Assembly (NCBI GenBank): GCA_016199125.1
Contig: JACQHH010000096.1
Coordinates: 1-38,713, forward strand
Source: Candidatus Lambdaproteobacteria bacterium
Lineage (GTDB): Bacteria > SAR324 > JACQKK01
Length of the DNA stretch: 38,713 bases
Direction of reading: 5' to 3'
Position numbers and translations under genes: made by a program. This document shows, one piece after another, positions 22,184-31,294 of the stretch; positions within the stretch are counted from its first letter, which is position 1; each line of letters starts with the position of its first letter. Below the pieces are notes generated by a model, which was not told where the DNA came from, made no database searches, and saw only the letters and a list, made by a program, of their open reading frames with translations.

Positions 22184-24244
22184 ATGGGAATCTATTCGAT
22201 AGCCGTGGTGGGCCACAGCGGTGGAGGGAAGACGTCGCTCGGCGAAGCCATGCTGTTCCGCGCCGGCGCCATCGCCAAGATGGGCAGCGTGGACAGCGGC
22301 AGCTCCGTGCTGGACTGGGAAGCGGAGGAGAAGGAGCACCGCACCAGCACGCAGTCGGCGCTGGCCTTCCTCACCTGGAACGGCCACCAGCTCGATTTCG
22401 TAGACACCCCCGGGTCCATGAACTTCATCGGCGGCACGGTGGGCGCCATTCGCGTGGCCGACGGCGTGGTGATGGTGGCCAGCGCCGAGCCCGGCATCCA
22501 GAGCGAGATGGAGCTGCTGTGGACCCACCTGGAGCGGCAGCGTGCGCCGCGCCTGCTGGTGGTCAACAAGCTGGACCGCGAGCAGGCCAACTTCGCGGCC
22601 CGCCTGGAAAGTCTCAATGCCATGTTCGACGGCCGGCTCATCGCCACCCAGCTTCCCTGGGGCCAGGCCGACAAGTTTCAGGGCGTGATCGACCTGCTGG
22701 ACATGGCGGCCTACGACTACGGCATCCCGGACAAGCCCAAGCGGACCGAGATTCCGGCCGACCTGAAGGACGCCGCCCAGGAGCTGCGCTTCAAGCTGGT
22801 GGAATCGGCCGCCGAGTGCGACGACGAGCTGCTGGAGAAGTACCTGGAGACCGAGCAGCTCACCCCGGAGGAGATCCGCGCCGGGCTCACGGCCGGCACG
22901 CGCACCGGCAAGCTGGTGCCCGTGCTGTGCGTCTCGGCCACCAAGGCCATCGGCATCGACCGCCTGCTGGGCGCCCTGGTCGACCTGCTGCCCGATGCGG
23001 CGGCGCGCCACGCCCACAAGATCGGCCCGGCCGAGGTGGGCGAAGGCTTTGCCGCGGATCACGAGGAGCTGGCCGACTTTTCGGGCCTGGTCTTCAAGAC
23101 CAAGATCGACCACTACGCCGGCAAGCTGAGCATGATCCGCGTCATGTCCGGCACCCTCACGCCCGGCACGGACATTCTCAATGCATCCTCGGGGGAGATG
23201 GAGCGCCCCGCGCACCTCTTCAAGCTGCTGGGCCGCGAGCAGAAGGAGGTCGGCGAGCTGCAGATGGGCGAGCTGGGCGTGCTGCCCAAGCTGGCCCACA
23301 CCGCCACGGGCAACACCCTCTGCGCGCCCAAGGCCAAGGTGGAGTTCATGCCGGTGCCCTTCCCCGATCCCGTGCTGACCTATGCCTTGCAGCTCGGCGG
23401 CAAGGGCGAGGAGGACAAGCTCTCCTCGGCGCTGCACCGCATGATCGAGGAAGACCAGACCCTCAAGTTCACGCACAGCAAGGAGACCGGCGACTTCCTG
23501 GTCAGCGGCATGGGGCAGATCCACCTGGACCTGGTGCTGGAGCGGCTCAAGCGCGAGTTCAACATCACGGCCACCTTCGGCACACCCCGCGTGCCCTACC
23601 GCGAAACCATCCGCGCCAGGCAGAAGGCCCAGGGCAAGTACAAGAAGCAGACCGGGGGCCGCGGACAATACGGCGACTGCTGGCTGGAGCTGAAGCCCAA
23701 CGGCGCCGCGGAGCAGCTCGAGTTTCACAACGCCGTCGTGGGCGGGGCCATTCCGCGCACCTACATTCCGGCCATCGAGAAGGGCATCGTCGAGGCCATG
23801 GCCAAGGGCATCATCGCCGACTACCCGGTGATCGGCATCGACGCCACCGTCTACGACGGCAGCTTCCACGAGGTGGATTCCTCGGAGATGGCCTTCAAGA
23901 TCGCCGGGTCCATGGCCTTCAAGAAGTGCATGGAGGGCGCCCGGCCGGTGCTGCTGGAGCCCATCATGGAACTGGAGATCGTCGTGCACGCCGACTACAT
24001 GGGCGACGTGATGGGCGATATCAACAGCCGGCGCGGACGCGTGCTGGGCATGGACACGCGCGGCCGCAACCAGGTGGTGCGGGCCGAGGTGCCCATGGGC
24101 GAAATGCTCACCTATGCCATCGATCTGCGCGCCATGACCTCGGGCCAGGGCTTCTTCACGCAGAAATTCGTGCGCTACGACGAGGTGCCCGGCCCCATCG
24201 CCGAAAAGATCGTCAAGGCGCGGCAGGCCGCCGCCGGCGCATAG
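22184..24244 (+). CDS. Elongation factor G-like translational GTPase (686 aa)
   Basis: The protein has all EF-G domains at near-usual length. G motifs are VVGHSGGGKTS (8-18), DTPGSMNF (74-81) and NKLD (128-131). Canonical EF-G has DTPGH, where the His drives GTP hydrolysis; here the position is Ser78. Later parts include GKYKKQTGGRGQYGDCW (domain IV entry) and the C-terminal RGRVLGMD region. These features place it with the EF-G-like group that exists beside the housekeeping EF-G; members such as mycobacterial FusA2 also lack that His. Its cellular role is not settled; ribosome recycling or a specialised translocation step are possible. It stands alone, away from rpsL-rpsG-tuf. A GGAGGA lies eight bases before the ATG. 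Confidence 0.92.
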   Translation: MGIYSIAVVGHSGGGKTSLGEAMLFRAGAIAKMGSVDSGSSVLDWEAEEKEHRTSTQSALAFLTWNGHQLDFVDTPGSMNFIGGTVGAIRVADGVVMVASAEPGIQSEMELLWTHLERQRAPRLLVVNKLDREQANFAARLESLNAMFDGRLIATQLPWGQADKFQGVIDLLDMAAYDYGIPDKPKRTEIPADLKDAAQELRFKLVESAAECDDELLEKYLETEQLTPEEIRAGLTAGTRTGKLVPVLCVSATKAIGIDRLLGALVDLLPDAAARHAHKIGPAEVGEGFAADHEELADFSGLVFKTKIDHYAGKLSMIRVMSGTLTPGTDILNASSGEMERPAHLFKLLGREQKEVGELQMGELGVLPKLAHTATGNTLCAPKAKVEFMPVPFPDPVLTYALQLGGKGEEDKLSSALHRMIEEDQTLKFTHSKETGDFLVSGMGQIHLDLVLERLKREFNITATFGTPRVPYRETIRARQKAQGKYKKQTGGRGQYGDCWLELKPNGAAEQLEFHNAVVGGAIPRTYIPAIEKGIVEAMAKGIIADYPVIGIDATVYDGSFHEVDSSEMAFKIAGSMAFKKCMEGARPVLLEPIMELEIVVHADYMGDVMGDINSRRGRVLGMDTRGRNQVVRAEVPMGEMLTYAIDLRAMTSGQGFFTQKFVRYDEVPGPIAEKIVKARQAAAGA

Positions 24245-24309
24245 CCGGCCGCCGCGAGGGGTGTGCTCCATCCGGCGCGGGCGCCGTGGCGCCTGCCCGC
24301 CGGCCGGCT
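24243..24309. terminator. Inverted repeat between convergent genes
   Basis: A perfect nine-base inverted repeat, agccggccg (24243-24251) and cggccggct (24301-24309), encloses a smaller ggcgcc-rich hairpin. It spans the gap between two converging genes and overlaps both stop codons. There is no T-run, so a Rho-independent function is uncertain. Confidence 0.35.
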
Positions 24310-25589
24310 CAGACCATCTCCTCGTCGGACTCGGCCACGGTCTTGCGGGCCTTGGTGTTCTGCTGCACCCGCTCCAGCTCCACGCGGAAATCGCGCTGCT
24401 CCTCCAGCGCGAGGTTCAGCGCGTCCCGCCGCTGCAGCTTCATGGCGACGGCAACCACCTGGTTGATGTATTCCAGGCGCCGCTCCCAGGCCGTCGCCGA
24501 TGCGCCGATCTTGGCCAGCAGCGCCTTGTGCTCCAGCAGCACGGCCAGGGCCTCCTTGGGCCGCCCCTCCTGATCCAGGTTCTGCCCCAGCTTCAGCGCG
24601 GCCTCGGTGAGCCGCGGCGCCCCCAGCCGCGTGACGGCCAGGGTCTGGCGGTAGAGCGCGTCGGCGGCGGGCAGCATGGAGGCCATGGACTTCTGGATGC
24701 GCGCCGGGTCGCTGTTGGGCAGGGGCAGCATGCCCTTGCCGCCGTGATCGCGGTTGTAGCGGTCGATGAAGTTGCGCAGCTTGCGCGCGTCCCCCAGCCG
24801 GTTGCGCGGCACGTGCGCCAGCTCCTGGACGATGTTGGCCATCTGCAGATACTTGGCGCCGCGGCGCGTGTCGCCGGCAATGGGCATCTTGGGGTAGATG
24901 CGCGAGAGGAAGCTGAACTGCACGAAGGCGTCGTAGAAGCTGGTCTGCTGGTAGTACAACTCGGCCAGGCGCTCCCGCGCCCGGTGGTCGGAAGGAAACA
25001 CGGCCAGCCGCCGCACCGCCTTGATGATGTCCTGCTCCGCCGCGAAATAGGGTTTGAACTGCGCGGGCCGCTGGCTCCCCAGGTCGGCGAAGATGGCGTA
25101 GACCAGCGTTTCGGCGTCGGCGCTGATGGCGAAGGGGCTGTACTGGCTCAGCATGCGCAGCATGTCCGCCGCCTTGAACAGCAGGAACAACTGCTTGGAA
25201 AACTTGTGCTCGCGGCGCGCCTGCTGCAGAAAATAAGCCGAATAAAAGCGCAGCACGCGCAACAGTTCGCGGTGGTCCACCTTGCTGCGATAGTAATCCA
25301 CCGTGTGCTTGAGCGCGTCCTCGTGCTCGTAGCTCAGGGCCGCCTTCTGATCCGAGCCGACCAGTTGGGCGATGGTGGTCTTGGGACCGAAATCCAGCCG
25401 GATGCTGTTCCACAGCATGCTCGTGAACTTGTCGCGTTCCTGGCGGGGAAGGGTGCGCGTGTTGTGGCGGAACTCCGATTCCACCTTCATCAGCCGCAGC
25501 TTGACGGGAGCCTCTCCGCGCAGGGCCTCCACATTGCCTGGGGCGCGTGCGACGTCCTCCTCGGGGGCGGCAGGGTCCTGTGCGGCCAT
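24309..25589 (-). CDS. Unknown helical (TPR-like) protein (426 aa)
   Basis: I do not recognise this protein. It is almost entirely helical, with many charged residues and evenly spaced aromatic and Leu/Ala pairs, for example LYYQQTSFYDAFVQFSFLSRIYPKM and LGQNLDQEGRPKEALAVLLEHKALL, which resemble degenerate TPR or helical-solenoid repeats. There is no signal peptide or membrane helix, so it should be cytoplasmic. The first 28 residues are acidic and Ala/Pro-rich and may be disordered; the ribosome site before 25589 is weak, so the true start may lie at the Met near residue 34. It converges with the EF-G-like gene and diverges from the phosphodiesterase. A scaffold or protein-binding role is a guess from the fold. 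Confidence 0.8.
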   Translation of the reverse strand: MAAQDPAAPEEDVARAPGNVEALRGEAPVKLRLMKVESEFRHNTRTLPRQERDKFTSMLWNSIRLDFGPKTTIAQLVGSDQKAALSYEHEDALKHTVDYYRSKVDHRELLRVLRFYSAYFLQQARREHKFSKQLFLLFKAADMLRMLSQYSPFAISADAETLVYAIFADLGSQRPAQFKPYFAAEQDIIKAVRRLAVFPSDHRARERLAELYYQQTSFYDAFVQFSFLSRIYPKMPIAGDTRRGAKYLQMANIVQELAHVPRNRLGDARKLRNFIDRYNRDHGGKGMLPLPNSDPARIQKSMASMLPAADALYRQTLAVTRLGAPRLTEAALKLGQNLDQEGRPKEALAVLLEHKALLAKIGASATAWERRLEYINQVVAVAMKLQRRDALNLALEEQRDFRVELERVQQNTKARKTVAESDEEMV

Positions 25590-25842
25590 GATTCAATCCG
25601 GCGCAAAAGGGCGGGCGGGGCGTGGCTGGCGCGACGAGCTGCGCTCGCTCGCGCGTTGCGGAAATCCGCGTCAATCCTTGCGATTTTCCTGAAATTTAAG
25701 CATAGGATTGAAACCGTTGGCAATTATTGGGTACGCTAGGAATTCTGTTGATTTCGACGCGCACTCGGACGCCGCGCGGAGGCCCATGGGCTGTCGCAAT
25801 ATGCCAGCCGCGCACGGGCGGACGTCGTGTAACGGAACGGCA

Positions 25843-26766
25843 ATGGAATTCGACCTGACCCTGCCCATCCTTTCCATTCGCTCGCACTCGGAGCTGGAAG
25901 AGTTGATGGCGTCCATTTTCCAATGGGAAGGTTCCGCGCGCCGGGTCGGCGTGAAGCCCAAGGCGTTGCGCTCGTTCACCCATCGCGTCGCGCAGCAATA
26001 CCACGCCAATCCTTATCACAATCTCAACCACGCCGTGGACACCTGCAACACCATGGGCTGGCTCATCACGCGCCCGGTGTTCCACAAGAACCTTTCGGAT
26101 TGGGAGCGCTTCCTGCTGCTGGTGTCGGCCCTGGTGCACGACGTGGATCATCCGGGCCACGACAACCAGTGGGAGATCAAGACCCGCTCCCCGCTGGCGC
26201 GCAAGTTCAACAATGTCTCCGTGCTGGAGAACAACTCGGTCGAGGTGACCAACGCCTTCCTGGACGATCCGCAGCTCAACATTTTCGCCGCGCTGGGCGG
26301 CAAGGCGGAAAAGGATGCGCGGCACAAGATCGCCATGCTGGTGCTGGCCACGGATTTTTCGCGGCACCAGGACTTCCTGGACCGCCTGGATGCGGCCATC
26401 CTGGCCAGCCGCACGCGCTTCAACGACCGCCGGTTCCTGGAGCTGATCACCGGCAGCCTGATCAAGGCGGCCGACATTGCCAACACCACCAAGCCCTTTC
26501 ACCTGGCCCGCTTCTGGGGGGCGCGCGTCATGCAGGAGTTCTGGCGTCAGGGCGAGCGGGAAAAGGCGCAGCACCTGGAGGTGGGGCCGCTCAACGATCC
26601 CGATTCCATGGACGTCAACGCCGCCCAGGCCGGGTTCATCAAGTTCGCCTGCATGGGGCTCTTCGAGCTGCTGTGCAAGATCGACGGGGACATCGCCGAA
26701 ATGCTCGGCAACCTGCACCGCAACGTCCACGAATACGAGCAGCGCGTCGCGCCGAACCACAAGTAA
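25843..26766 (+). CDS. Class I 3',5'-cyclic-nucleotide phosphodiesterase (307 aa)
   Basis: The protein is a clear relative of animal-type class I phosphodiesterases, which hydrolyse cAMP or cGMP and are uncommon in bacteria. Visible signatures are YHNLNH (58-63; His59 as proton donor, His63 as metal ligand), VHDVDHPGHDNQW (98-110; His99, Asp100), SVLENN (126-131), ATDFSRH (169-175), KAADIANTTKP (208-218; Asp211) and the purine-binding glutamine in AQAGF (Gln262). No regulatory GAF or PAS domain is attached, so it is essentially a catalytic domain. I chose the ATG at 25843, which has GGAA six bases upstream and sits just before the conserved part; the frame continues upstream to a TTG at 25708, but that stretch does not look coding. 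It may balance the cyclase at 35-37 kb. Confidence 0.93.
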   Translation: MEFDLTLPILSIRSHSELEELMASIFQWEGSARRVGVKPKALRSFTHRVAQQYHANPYHNLNHAVDTCNTMGWLITRPVFHKNLSDWERFLLLVSALVHDVDHPGHDNQWEIKTRSPLARKFNNVSVLENNSVEVTNAFLDDPQLNIFAALGGKAEKDARHKIAMLVLATDFSRHQDFLDRLDAAILASRTRFNDRRFLELITGSLIKAADIANTTKPFHLARFWGARVMQEFWRQGEREKAQHLEVGPLNDPDSMDVNAAQAGFIKFACMGLFELLCKIDGDIAEMLGNLHRNVHEYEQRVAPNHK

Positions 26767-26811
26767 CCTTCCCGCCAACCGCACCCCATGCCGCCGCGCC
26801 GGGCCGAACGG

Positions 26812-28458
26812 CTAGGCGGCGTCCAGCACGTCCTTGAGCACGGCGGGCATGATCACGCGCAGGGCCAGGATTTCCTCCGTGCCCTCGAAAATGCTCAGCA
26901 CGCGCGCATCCAGGAACAGCCGTGAGACGGGAAACTCCTCCGCATAGCCCATGCCGCCGTGGAGCTGCTGGGCCTCGCGCGTGATCCACTCCGCCTGGCG
27001 GCAGGCCAGGAACTTGACCATGGACGCCTCCAGCTTGCCCCGTCCGTCGTCCAGCAGGCGCGCGGCGGCATAGGCCATCTGGCGGCAGCCCTGCACAGTC
27101 ACCGCCATGCGCGCCAGCTTCTCGCGGGTGAGGGGATAGTCGCCCAGGGCCTTGCCGAAGACCTTGCGGCTGGCGGCATAGTCGCGGGCCAGCTCGAAGG
27201 CGGCCTGCATCACGCCCAGCGCCCGCCCGGCGGTCTGCATGCGCCCCCCGGAGAAGCCCTCCATCTGCAGGTAGAATCCCTTGCCGCGGCCCTGGGCCTC
27301 GCCGATCAGGTTTTCGGCCGGCACAAAGTAGTCGTCGAAGTTGAGCTCGAAGGAGTGCATGCCCCGGTAGCCCAGGGTGGCGATGGCCCGCCCGCGCAGC
27401 ACGCCGCCCCGGGGGTTGACGTGCTCGAAGGCGTGGCCGTCGTAGGCCGGCTTTTCCACCACGAACAGGCTCAGGCCCCGGTGCCCCAGGGCCGGGTCGC
27501 TCTCGGTGCGCGCCAGCAGGGCCAGCAATTCGGCGCGGCCGGAAAAGGTGGACCAGGTCTTGGTGCCGTTGATCAGCCAGCCGCCCTCGACGGGGCCGGC
27601 GGTCACGCCCATGCTGGCCACGTCCGAACCGAAGTCCGGCTCGGTCACGGCCACGCCCACCATGTTCTCGCCCGAGGCCAGCTTGGGCAGCCAGCGCCGC
27701 TTCTGCGCCTCCGTGCCGCCCACCAGCAGGGCCTTGGAGAGAATCTCCGGGCGCGTGATGAGGCTGCCGAAGATCAGCGCCCCGCGCGACAGCTCCTCGG
27801 TGACCACCACCATGCCCAGGTTGTCCGGGCGTTCCTGGAAGCCGCCGTATTCCTGGGGGATGGACAGGCCGAAGCAGCCCAGCTCCGCCACACGCCGGAT
27901 GAGCTCGTCCGGAATGAGCAGGTCCTCGCGGTGGAACTTCTCGGCCATGGGCTTGACTTCGCGCTCGGCGAAGGTGCGGAACGAGCGCTTGAGCATGCGG
28001 TGATCCTCGCCCAGGCGGTCGCTGCCGTCGCTCTGGCGCTCGCGCATCATGGCCAGCAGGGCCGAATTGAACGCGTCGCCGGCCGTCTCGCGGATCAGCC
28101 CGTCCACGGCGTTGTCGCCGGCGAAGGCGCGCATCTCCGCCGCGGCGCGGTCCAGGCGCAGCCCCAGGTGCGGCAGTTGCTCGCGCAGCAGGTTCAGGGT
28201 CAGCCCGCCAAAGCCCGCGGCCAGCAGCGCCTCCAGCTCGCCCTGCTGCCCGTAGCTCATCATCTCGCGGGCGGCGCGGCATTGGGCGTGCACCTGGGCC
28301 ATGCGGAAGGCTTCGGGCTGCACGGCGTCCAGGCGCTGCATGTCCACGCGGCCTTGCGAGACCACCTGCCCCGCCAGGCCCCGCAGCACGGCCTGCATGG
28401 CGGCTTCGCCCCGCGTCAGCGCGGACTCCGCTTGGTGGAATAGTTCACTGATGTTCAT
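26812..28458 (-). CDS. Acyl-CoA dehydrogenase with long N-terminal extension, methylsuccinyl-CoA-dehydrogenase-like (548 aa)
   Basis: Residues 150-548 are a complete acyl-CoA dehydrogenase: VTEPDFGSD (FAD-binding VTEP motif), NGTKTWST, RTESDP, RKVFGKALGDYP, QQLHGGMGYAEEFPVSRLFLDARV, and the catalytic Glu525 in FEGTEEI. The first 150 residues are an extra helical domain. This layout and length, with EELSRG...GSL-x-TR and LGYRGM motifs, resemble (2S)-methylsuccinyl-CoA dehydrogenase of the ethylmalonyl-CoA pathway as I remember it. That pathway gene set (ccr, ecm) is not in the window, so the substrate remains open; a general FAD-linked acyl-CoA dehydrogenase is certain. It converges with the phosphodiesterase and diverges from the FAD reductase. 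The start has no strong ribosome site, but the ATG is the first in frame after the intergenic region. Confidence 0.93.
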   Translation of the reverse strand: MNISELFHQAESALTRGEAAMQAVLRGLAGQVVSQGRVDMQRLDAVQPEAFRMAQVHAQCRAAREMMSYGQQGELEALLAAGFGGLTLNLLREQLPHLGLRLDRAAAEMRAFAGDNAVDGLIRETAGDAFNSALLAMMRERQSDGSDRLGEDHRMLKRSFRTFAEREVKPMAEKFHREDLLIPDELIRRVAELGCFGLSIPQEYGGFQERPDNLGMVVVTEELSRGALIFGSLITRPEILSKALLVGGTEAQKRRWLPKLASGENMVGVAVTEPDFGSDVASMGVTAGPVEGGWLINGTKTWSTFSGRAELLALLARTESDPALGHRGLSLFVVEKPAYDGHAFEHVNPRGGVLRGRAIATLGYRGMHSFELNFDDYFVPAENLIGEAQGRGKGFYLQMEGFSGGRMQTAGRALGVMQAAFELARDYAASRKVFGKALGDYPLTREKLARMAVTVQGCRQMAYAAARLLDDGRGKLEASMVKFLACRQAEWITREAQQLHGGMGYAEEFPVSRLFLDARVLSIFEGTEEILALRVIMPAVLKDVLDAA

Positions 28459-28751
28459 GGGTCGGTCTATGTAGAGTGTGGGAGTGGGCGGGCGCGGCCG
28501 GGCGGGTCGGGTGGCCCGGGGCGCGCGTGGAGCCGGCCTGCGGGCCGGTCCGCCGCTGGGCCGGGGAGCGGCCGGTGTGGCCGTTGCACGGCGGGTTCGC
28601 CGGCCGCGGAGCGGTGGCGAGGTCGCGGGCGGCGGTGCCGCGCGCGTAAGCGCCGCAACATTCTGCGGGAATTCACGCGCCCCCGCAAGCCGCCCGGGCC
28701 CCAGGCGCCGGGCGGGGAGAGCGGGCCGGACGACGAAGGCTGTGGGGGAAC

Positions 28752-29999
28752 ATGCAACGGGACGCGGACATTCTCATTGCCGGGGCCGGGGTGGCCGGTC
28801 TGGCGCTGGCCCTGCAACTGGGCCGCCTGGGCCACAGCGTGCTGCTGCTGGACAAGGTGCCCGCGCCGCGCGACAAGGTCTGCGGCGAAGGATTGATGCC
28901 CCTCGGCCTGAACGCGCTGCGCCGGCTGGACATCGATCCGGACGAGCTGCCCGGCGCCTATTTCCGCGGATTGTGCTACGACACCCGCCGGCAGCACGCC
29001 CTGCTGGACTTCGACGGCGGGGCGTTGGGCCGCGGACTGCGGCGCACGGTGCTCATCGACGCCCTGCAACAGGCCGCCCTGGCCACCGGCGCCGTGCGCA
29101 TCGCCCAGGAGCGGGTGCTGGGGCCCGTGGAACGCGGAGGGCGCATCGTGGGCCTGCGCACCGCGGGCGGCGTGCGCCTGGGGCGCGCCGTGGTGGCGGC
29201 CGACGGCGTCAACGGGCACTTGGCGCGCCAGGCCGGGGCCGCGCTGCATCCCACCGGCTACCGCATGGGCGTGCGCCTGCACCTGCGCGGTCCGCGGGCG
29301 GCAGGCATGGAGCGCGTGTGCGTGGGACTCTTCCCCCCCTGCGACATCTACCTCACGCCCGTGGGCGGCGACACGCTGCTGGCCACCACCATGACCACGC
29401 GCGCGGGCTATCGCGAGATCTTTCCGCGCTACGAGGCGTTCCTGCGCGCCTCGCCCTATGGGCACTGGTGCGCAGGCGCCGTGGCGGCCTCGCCCGTGCT
29501 GGGCTGGTATCATCCCCTGTTCGAGCCGCGCCGCTTTCACGTACGCGGCATGCTGCTGCTGGGCGATGCGGGCGGGGGCATCGACCCCTGCCTGGGCCTG
29601 GGCATCTCCCTGGCCCTGCGCAGCGCGGAGCTGGCCGTGCCGGTGCTGCGCGAGCTGCTGCGCGAGCCGGCCCGCGCCGACCGGCACGCCGAGCGCTTCG
29701 ACCGCGGCCGCCAGGCCCTGCTGACCCACTACCGCCTCTTCGACCGCGTCTTTCGCCGCCTCGCGGCGTCGCCGCTGGGCAGCGCGCTGCTGGTGTGGCA
29801 CATGAGGCATTGGCCCCTTGTCGCGAATAGGCTATTAAATGTAATCGCGCAGCAGCGCCGCTGGCGATCCCTGGCGCTGGGCGATTTTCTTCAGCCATTG
29901 GGCTGGGGCGTGCCGACGAGCGGATGGCGCAAGCCGTTGCACCGAGGCGTGTTCAGGGTCCCCGCGAGGGTGCTCAGGTTATGGAGTCGTCATGATTGA
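28752..29999 (+). CDS. Geranylgeranyl-reductase-family FAD-dependent oxidoreductase (415 aa)
   Basis: The N-terminus has an FAD-binding Rossmann motif GAGVAGLALA (10-19), followed by the PRDKVCGEGLMPLG segment typical of the geranylgeranyl reductase / aromatic hydroxylase superfamily. The second FAD contact is LLGDAGGGIDPCLGLGISLAL. The C-terminal 90 residues contain basic and hydrophobic stretches that may touch the membrane. Substrates of this family range from isoprenoid chains to aromatic rings; none can be assigned here. A GGGGGAA precedes the ATG. The stop overlaps the fabI start by eight bases, so the two are cotranscribed; a lipid-related reduction would fit a fatty-acid gene partner, but this is inference. 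Confidence 0.9.
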   Translation: MQRDADILIAGAGVAGLALALQLGRLGHSVLLLDKVPAPRDKVCGEGLMPLGLNALRRLDIDPDELPGAYFRGLCYDTRRQHALLDFDGGALGRGLRRTVLIDALQQAALATGAVRIAQERVLGPVERGGRIVGLRTAGGVRLGRAVVAADGVNGHLARQAGAALHPTGYRMGVRLHLRGPRAAGMERVCVGLFPPCDIYLTPVGGDTLLATTMTTRAGYREIFPRYEAFLRASPYGHWCAGAVAASPVLGWYHPLFEPRRFHVRGMLLLGDAGGGIDPCLGLGISLALRSAELAVPVLRELLREPARADRHAERFDRGRQALLTHYRLFDRVFRRLAASPLGSALLVWHMRHWPLVANRLLNVIAQQRRWRSLALGDFLQPLGWGVPTSGWRKPLHRGVFRVPARVLRLWSRHD

Positions 30000-30774
30000 T
30001 TTTACGGGCAAGCGGGGCGTGATCCTGGGCGTGGCGAATCAGCGCAGCATCGCGGCCGCGGTCGCCCTGCAACTGCACGCCCTGGGGGCCGAGCTGGCCC
30101 TGACGTACGGGCCCGATCCCAAGGGGCGCTTCGAGCAGAACGTGCGCGAGATGGGCGCCACGGTCAACGCCACGCAGATCCTGCCCATGGATGTGACCAG
30201 CGACGAGCAGGTCGCCGCGGCGTTCCAGGCCCTGGACAAGGCCTGGGGCGGCCTGGACTTCGTGGTGCACTCCGTGGCCTTCGCCGACCGCGCCGACCTG
30301 GAGCGGCCCTTCACCCAGACGGCGCGCGAAGGCTGGCACATGGCGCTGGACATCAGCGCCTACTCCATGGTGCCCGTGGCCCGCGGGGCCGTGCCGCTGA
30401 TGCTCAAGCACGGCGGCGGCAGCATGGTCACCATGACCTTCATCGGCGCCGTGCTGGCCGTGCCCAACTACAATGTCATGGGCCCGGCCAAGGCCGCCCT
30501 GGAAGCCAGCGTGCGCTACCTGGCCCGCGAGCTGGGCCCGCAGAACATCCGCTGCAACGCGCTCTCGGCCGGGGCCATCCGCACGCTCTCCTCCTCCGGC
30601 ATCAAGAAATTCGGCGAGATGCTCAAGGTGGCCGGGGAGCACGCGGCCCTGGAGCGCAACGTGACCCAGGACGAGGTGGCGCGGGCCACCGCCTTCCTGC
30701 TCAGCGACGCGGCCTCGGGCATCACGGGCCAGACCCTCTACGTCGACGGCGGCTTCAACATCATGGCCAACTGA
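29992..30774 (+). CDS. fabI: Enoyl-ACP reductase FabI (260 aa)
   Basis: FabI performs the last reduction of fatty-acid elongation, using NAD(P)H. The short-chain-dehydrogenase fold of the FabI subfamily is clear: GVANQRSIAAAVA (FabI-type nucleotide loop), DFVVHSVAFA, then PNYNVMGPAK with Tyr160 and Lys167, and the SAGAIRTLSSSGI substrate loop. The position of the second catalytic-site Tyr of E. coli FabI (Tyr146, in a YLGA motif) is Phe150 here, a conservative change. Length is normal. The ATG overlaps the end of the upstream FAD reductase, and queF begins one base after the stop, so the three genes form an operon. Confidence 0.95.
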   Translation: MIDFTGKRGVILGVANQRSIAAAVALQLHALGAELALTYGPDPKGRFEQNVREMGATVNATQILPMDVTSDEQVAAAFQALDKAWGGLDFVVHSVAFADRADLERPFTQTAREGWHMALDISAYSMVPVARGAVPLMLKHGGGSMVTMTFIGAVLAVPNYNVMGPAKAALEASVRYLARELGPQNIRCNALSAGAIRTLSSSGIKKFGEMLKVAGEHAALERNVTQDEVARATAFLLSDAASGITGQTLYVDGGFNIMAN

Positions 30775-30775
30775 C

Positions 30776-31180
30776 ATGGACGTGACCGATCCTTCCTACG
30801 CGGAAGGCCGCATCCTGCAATTCGAGTCGGAGGAACACATCCGCAGCGACCTGCTGCAGACGTTTCCCTACCAGGGGCCGCGGCAGCGCATCGTCTACGA
30901 GACGCGGGAGTTTTCGGCGGTCTGCCCCTACTCCGGCCTGCCGGACTATGGCACCCTCTCCATCGAATACATTCCGGCCCGCACCATCGTGGAACTGAAG
31001 TCGCTCAAGTACTACATCGTCTCCTTCCGCAACGTGGGCATCTTTCAGGAACCCGCCACCGCACGGCTCTACAACGACCTGCACGCTTTATTGCAACCCG
31101 AATTTCTTTGTGTGAAAACCGTGTATAACGTGCGGGGCGGCATCGACGCGACCAGCGAAATCCGCTCGGACCGGCAGTAG
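30776..31180 (+). CDS. queF: NADPH-dependent 7-cyano-7-deazaguanine reductase QueF (134 aa)
   Basis: QueF reduces preQ0 to preQ1 in queuosine tRNA modification. This is the short, single-domain form. Catalytic Cys50 is in AVCPYSGLPDYGT, the conserved Asp is Asp57, and the QueF motif reads ELKSLKYY (73-80), followed by the FRNVGIFQE segment with its conserved Glu. The ATG follows the fabI stop by one base, so translation is coupled. Partners queC, queD and queE are not in the window. Confidence 0.95.
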   Translation: MDVTDPSYAEGRILQFESEEHIRSDLLQTFPYQGPRQRIVYETREFSAVCPYSGLPDYGTLSIEYIPARTIVELKSLKYYIVSFRNVGIFQEPATARLYNDLHALLQPEFLCVKTVYNVRGGIDATSEIRSDRQ

Positions 31181-31294
31181 GCCGTCCGGGGCGGGACGCC
31201 GGGCCGGCGCTCGTGCCGCACGGTTCCGCGCGCGGCGCTGCGTCGCGTGGGGCGGCGGCACCTGCCGCGGCGCGCCTTCAACAGGATTCGGGCC

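Noticed and set aside
28478-29830. A long plus-strand frame overlapping the FAD reductase
   Set aside because: It is a shadow frame without motifs, while 28752-29999 has both FAD-binding motifs.
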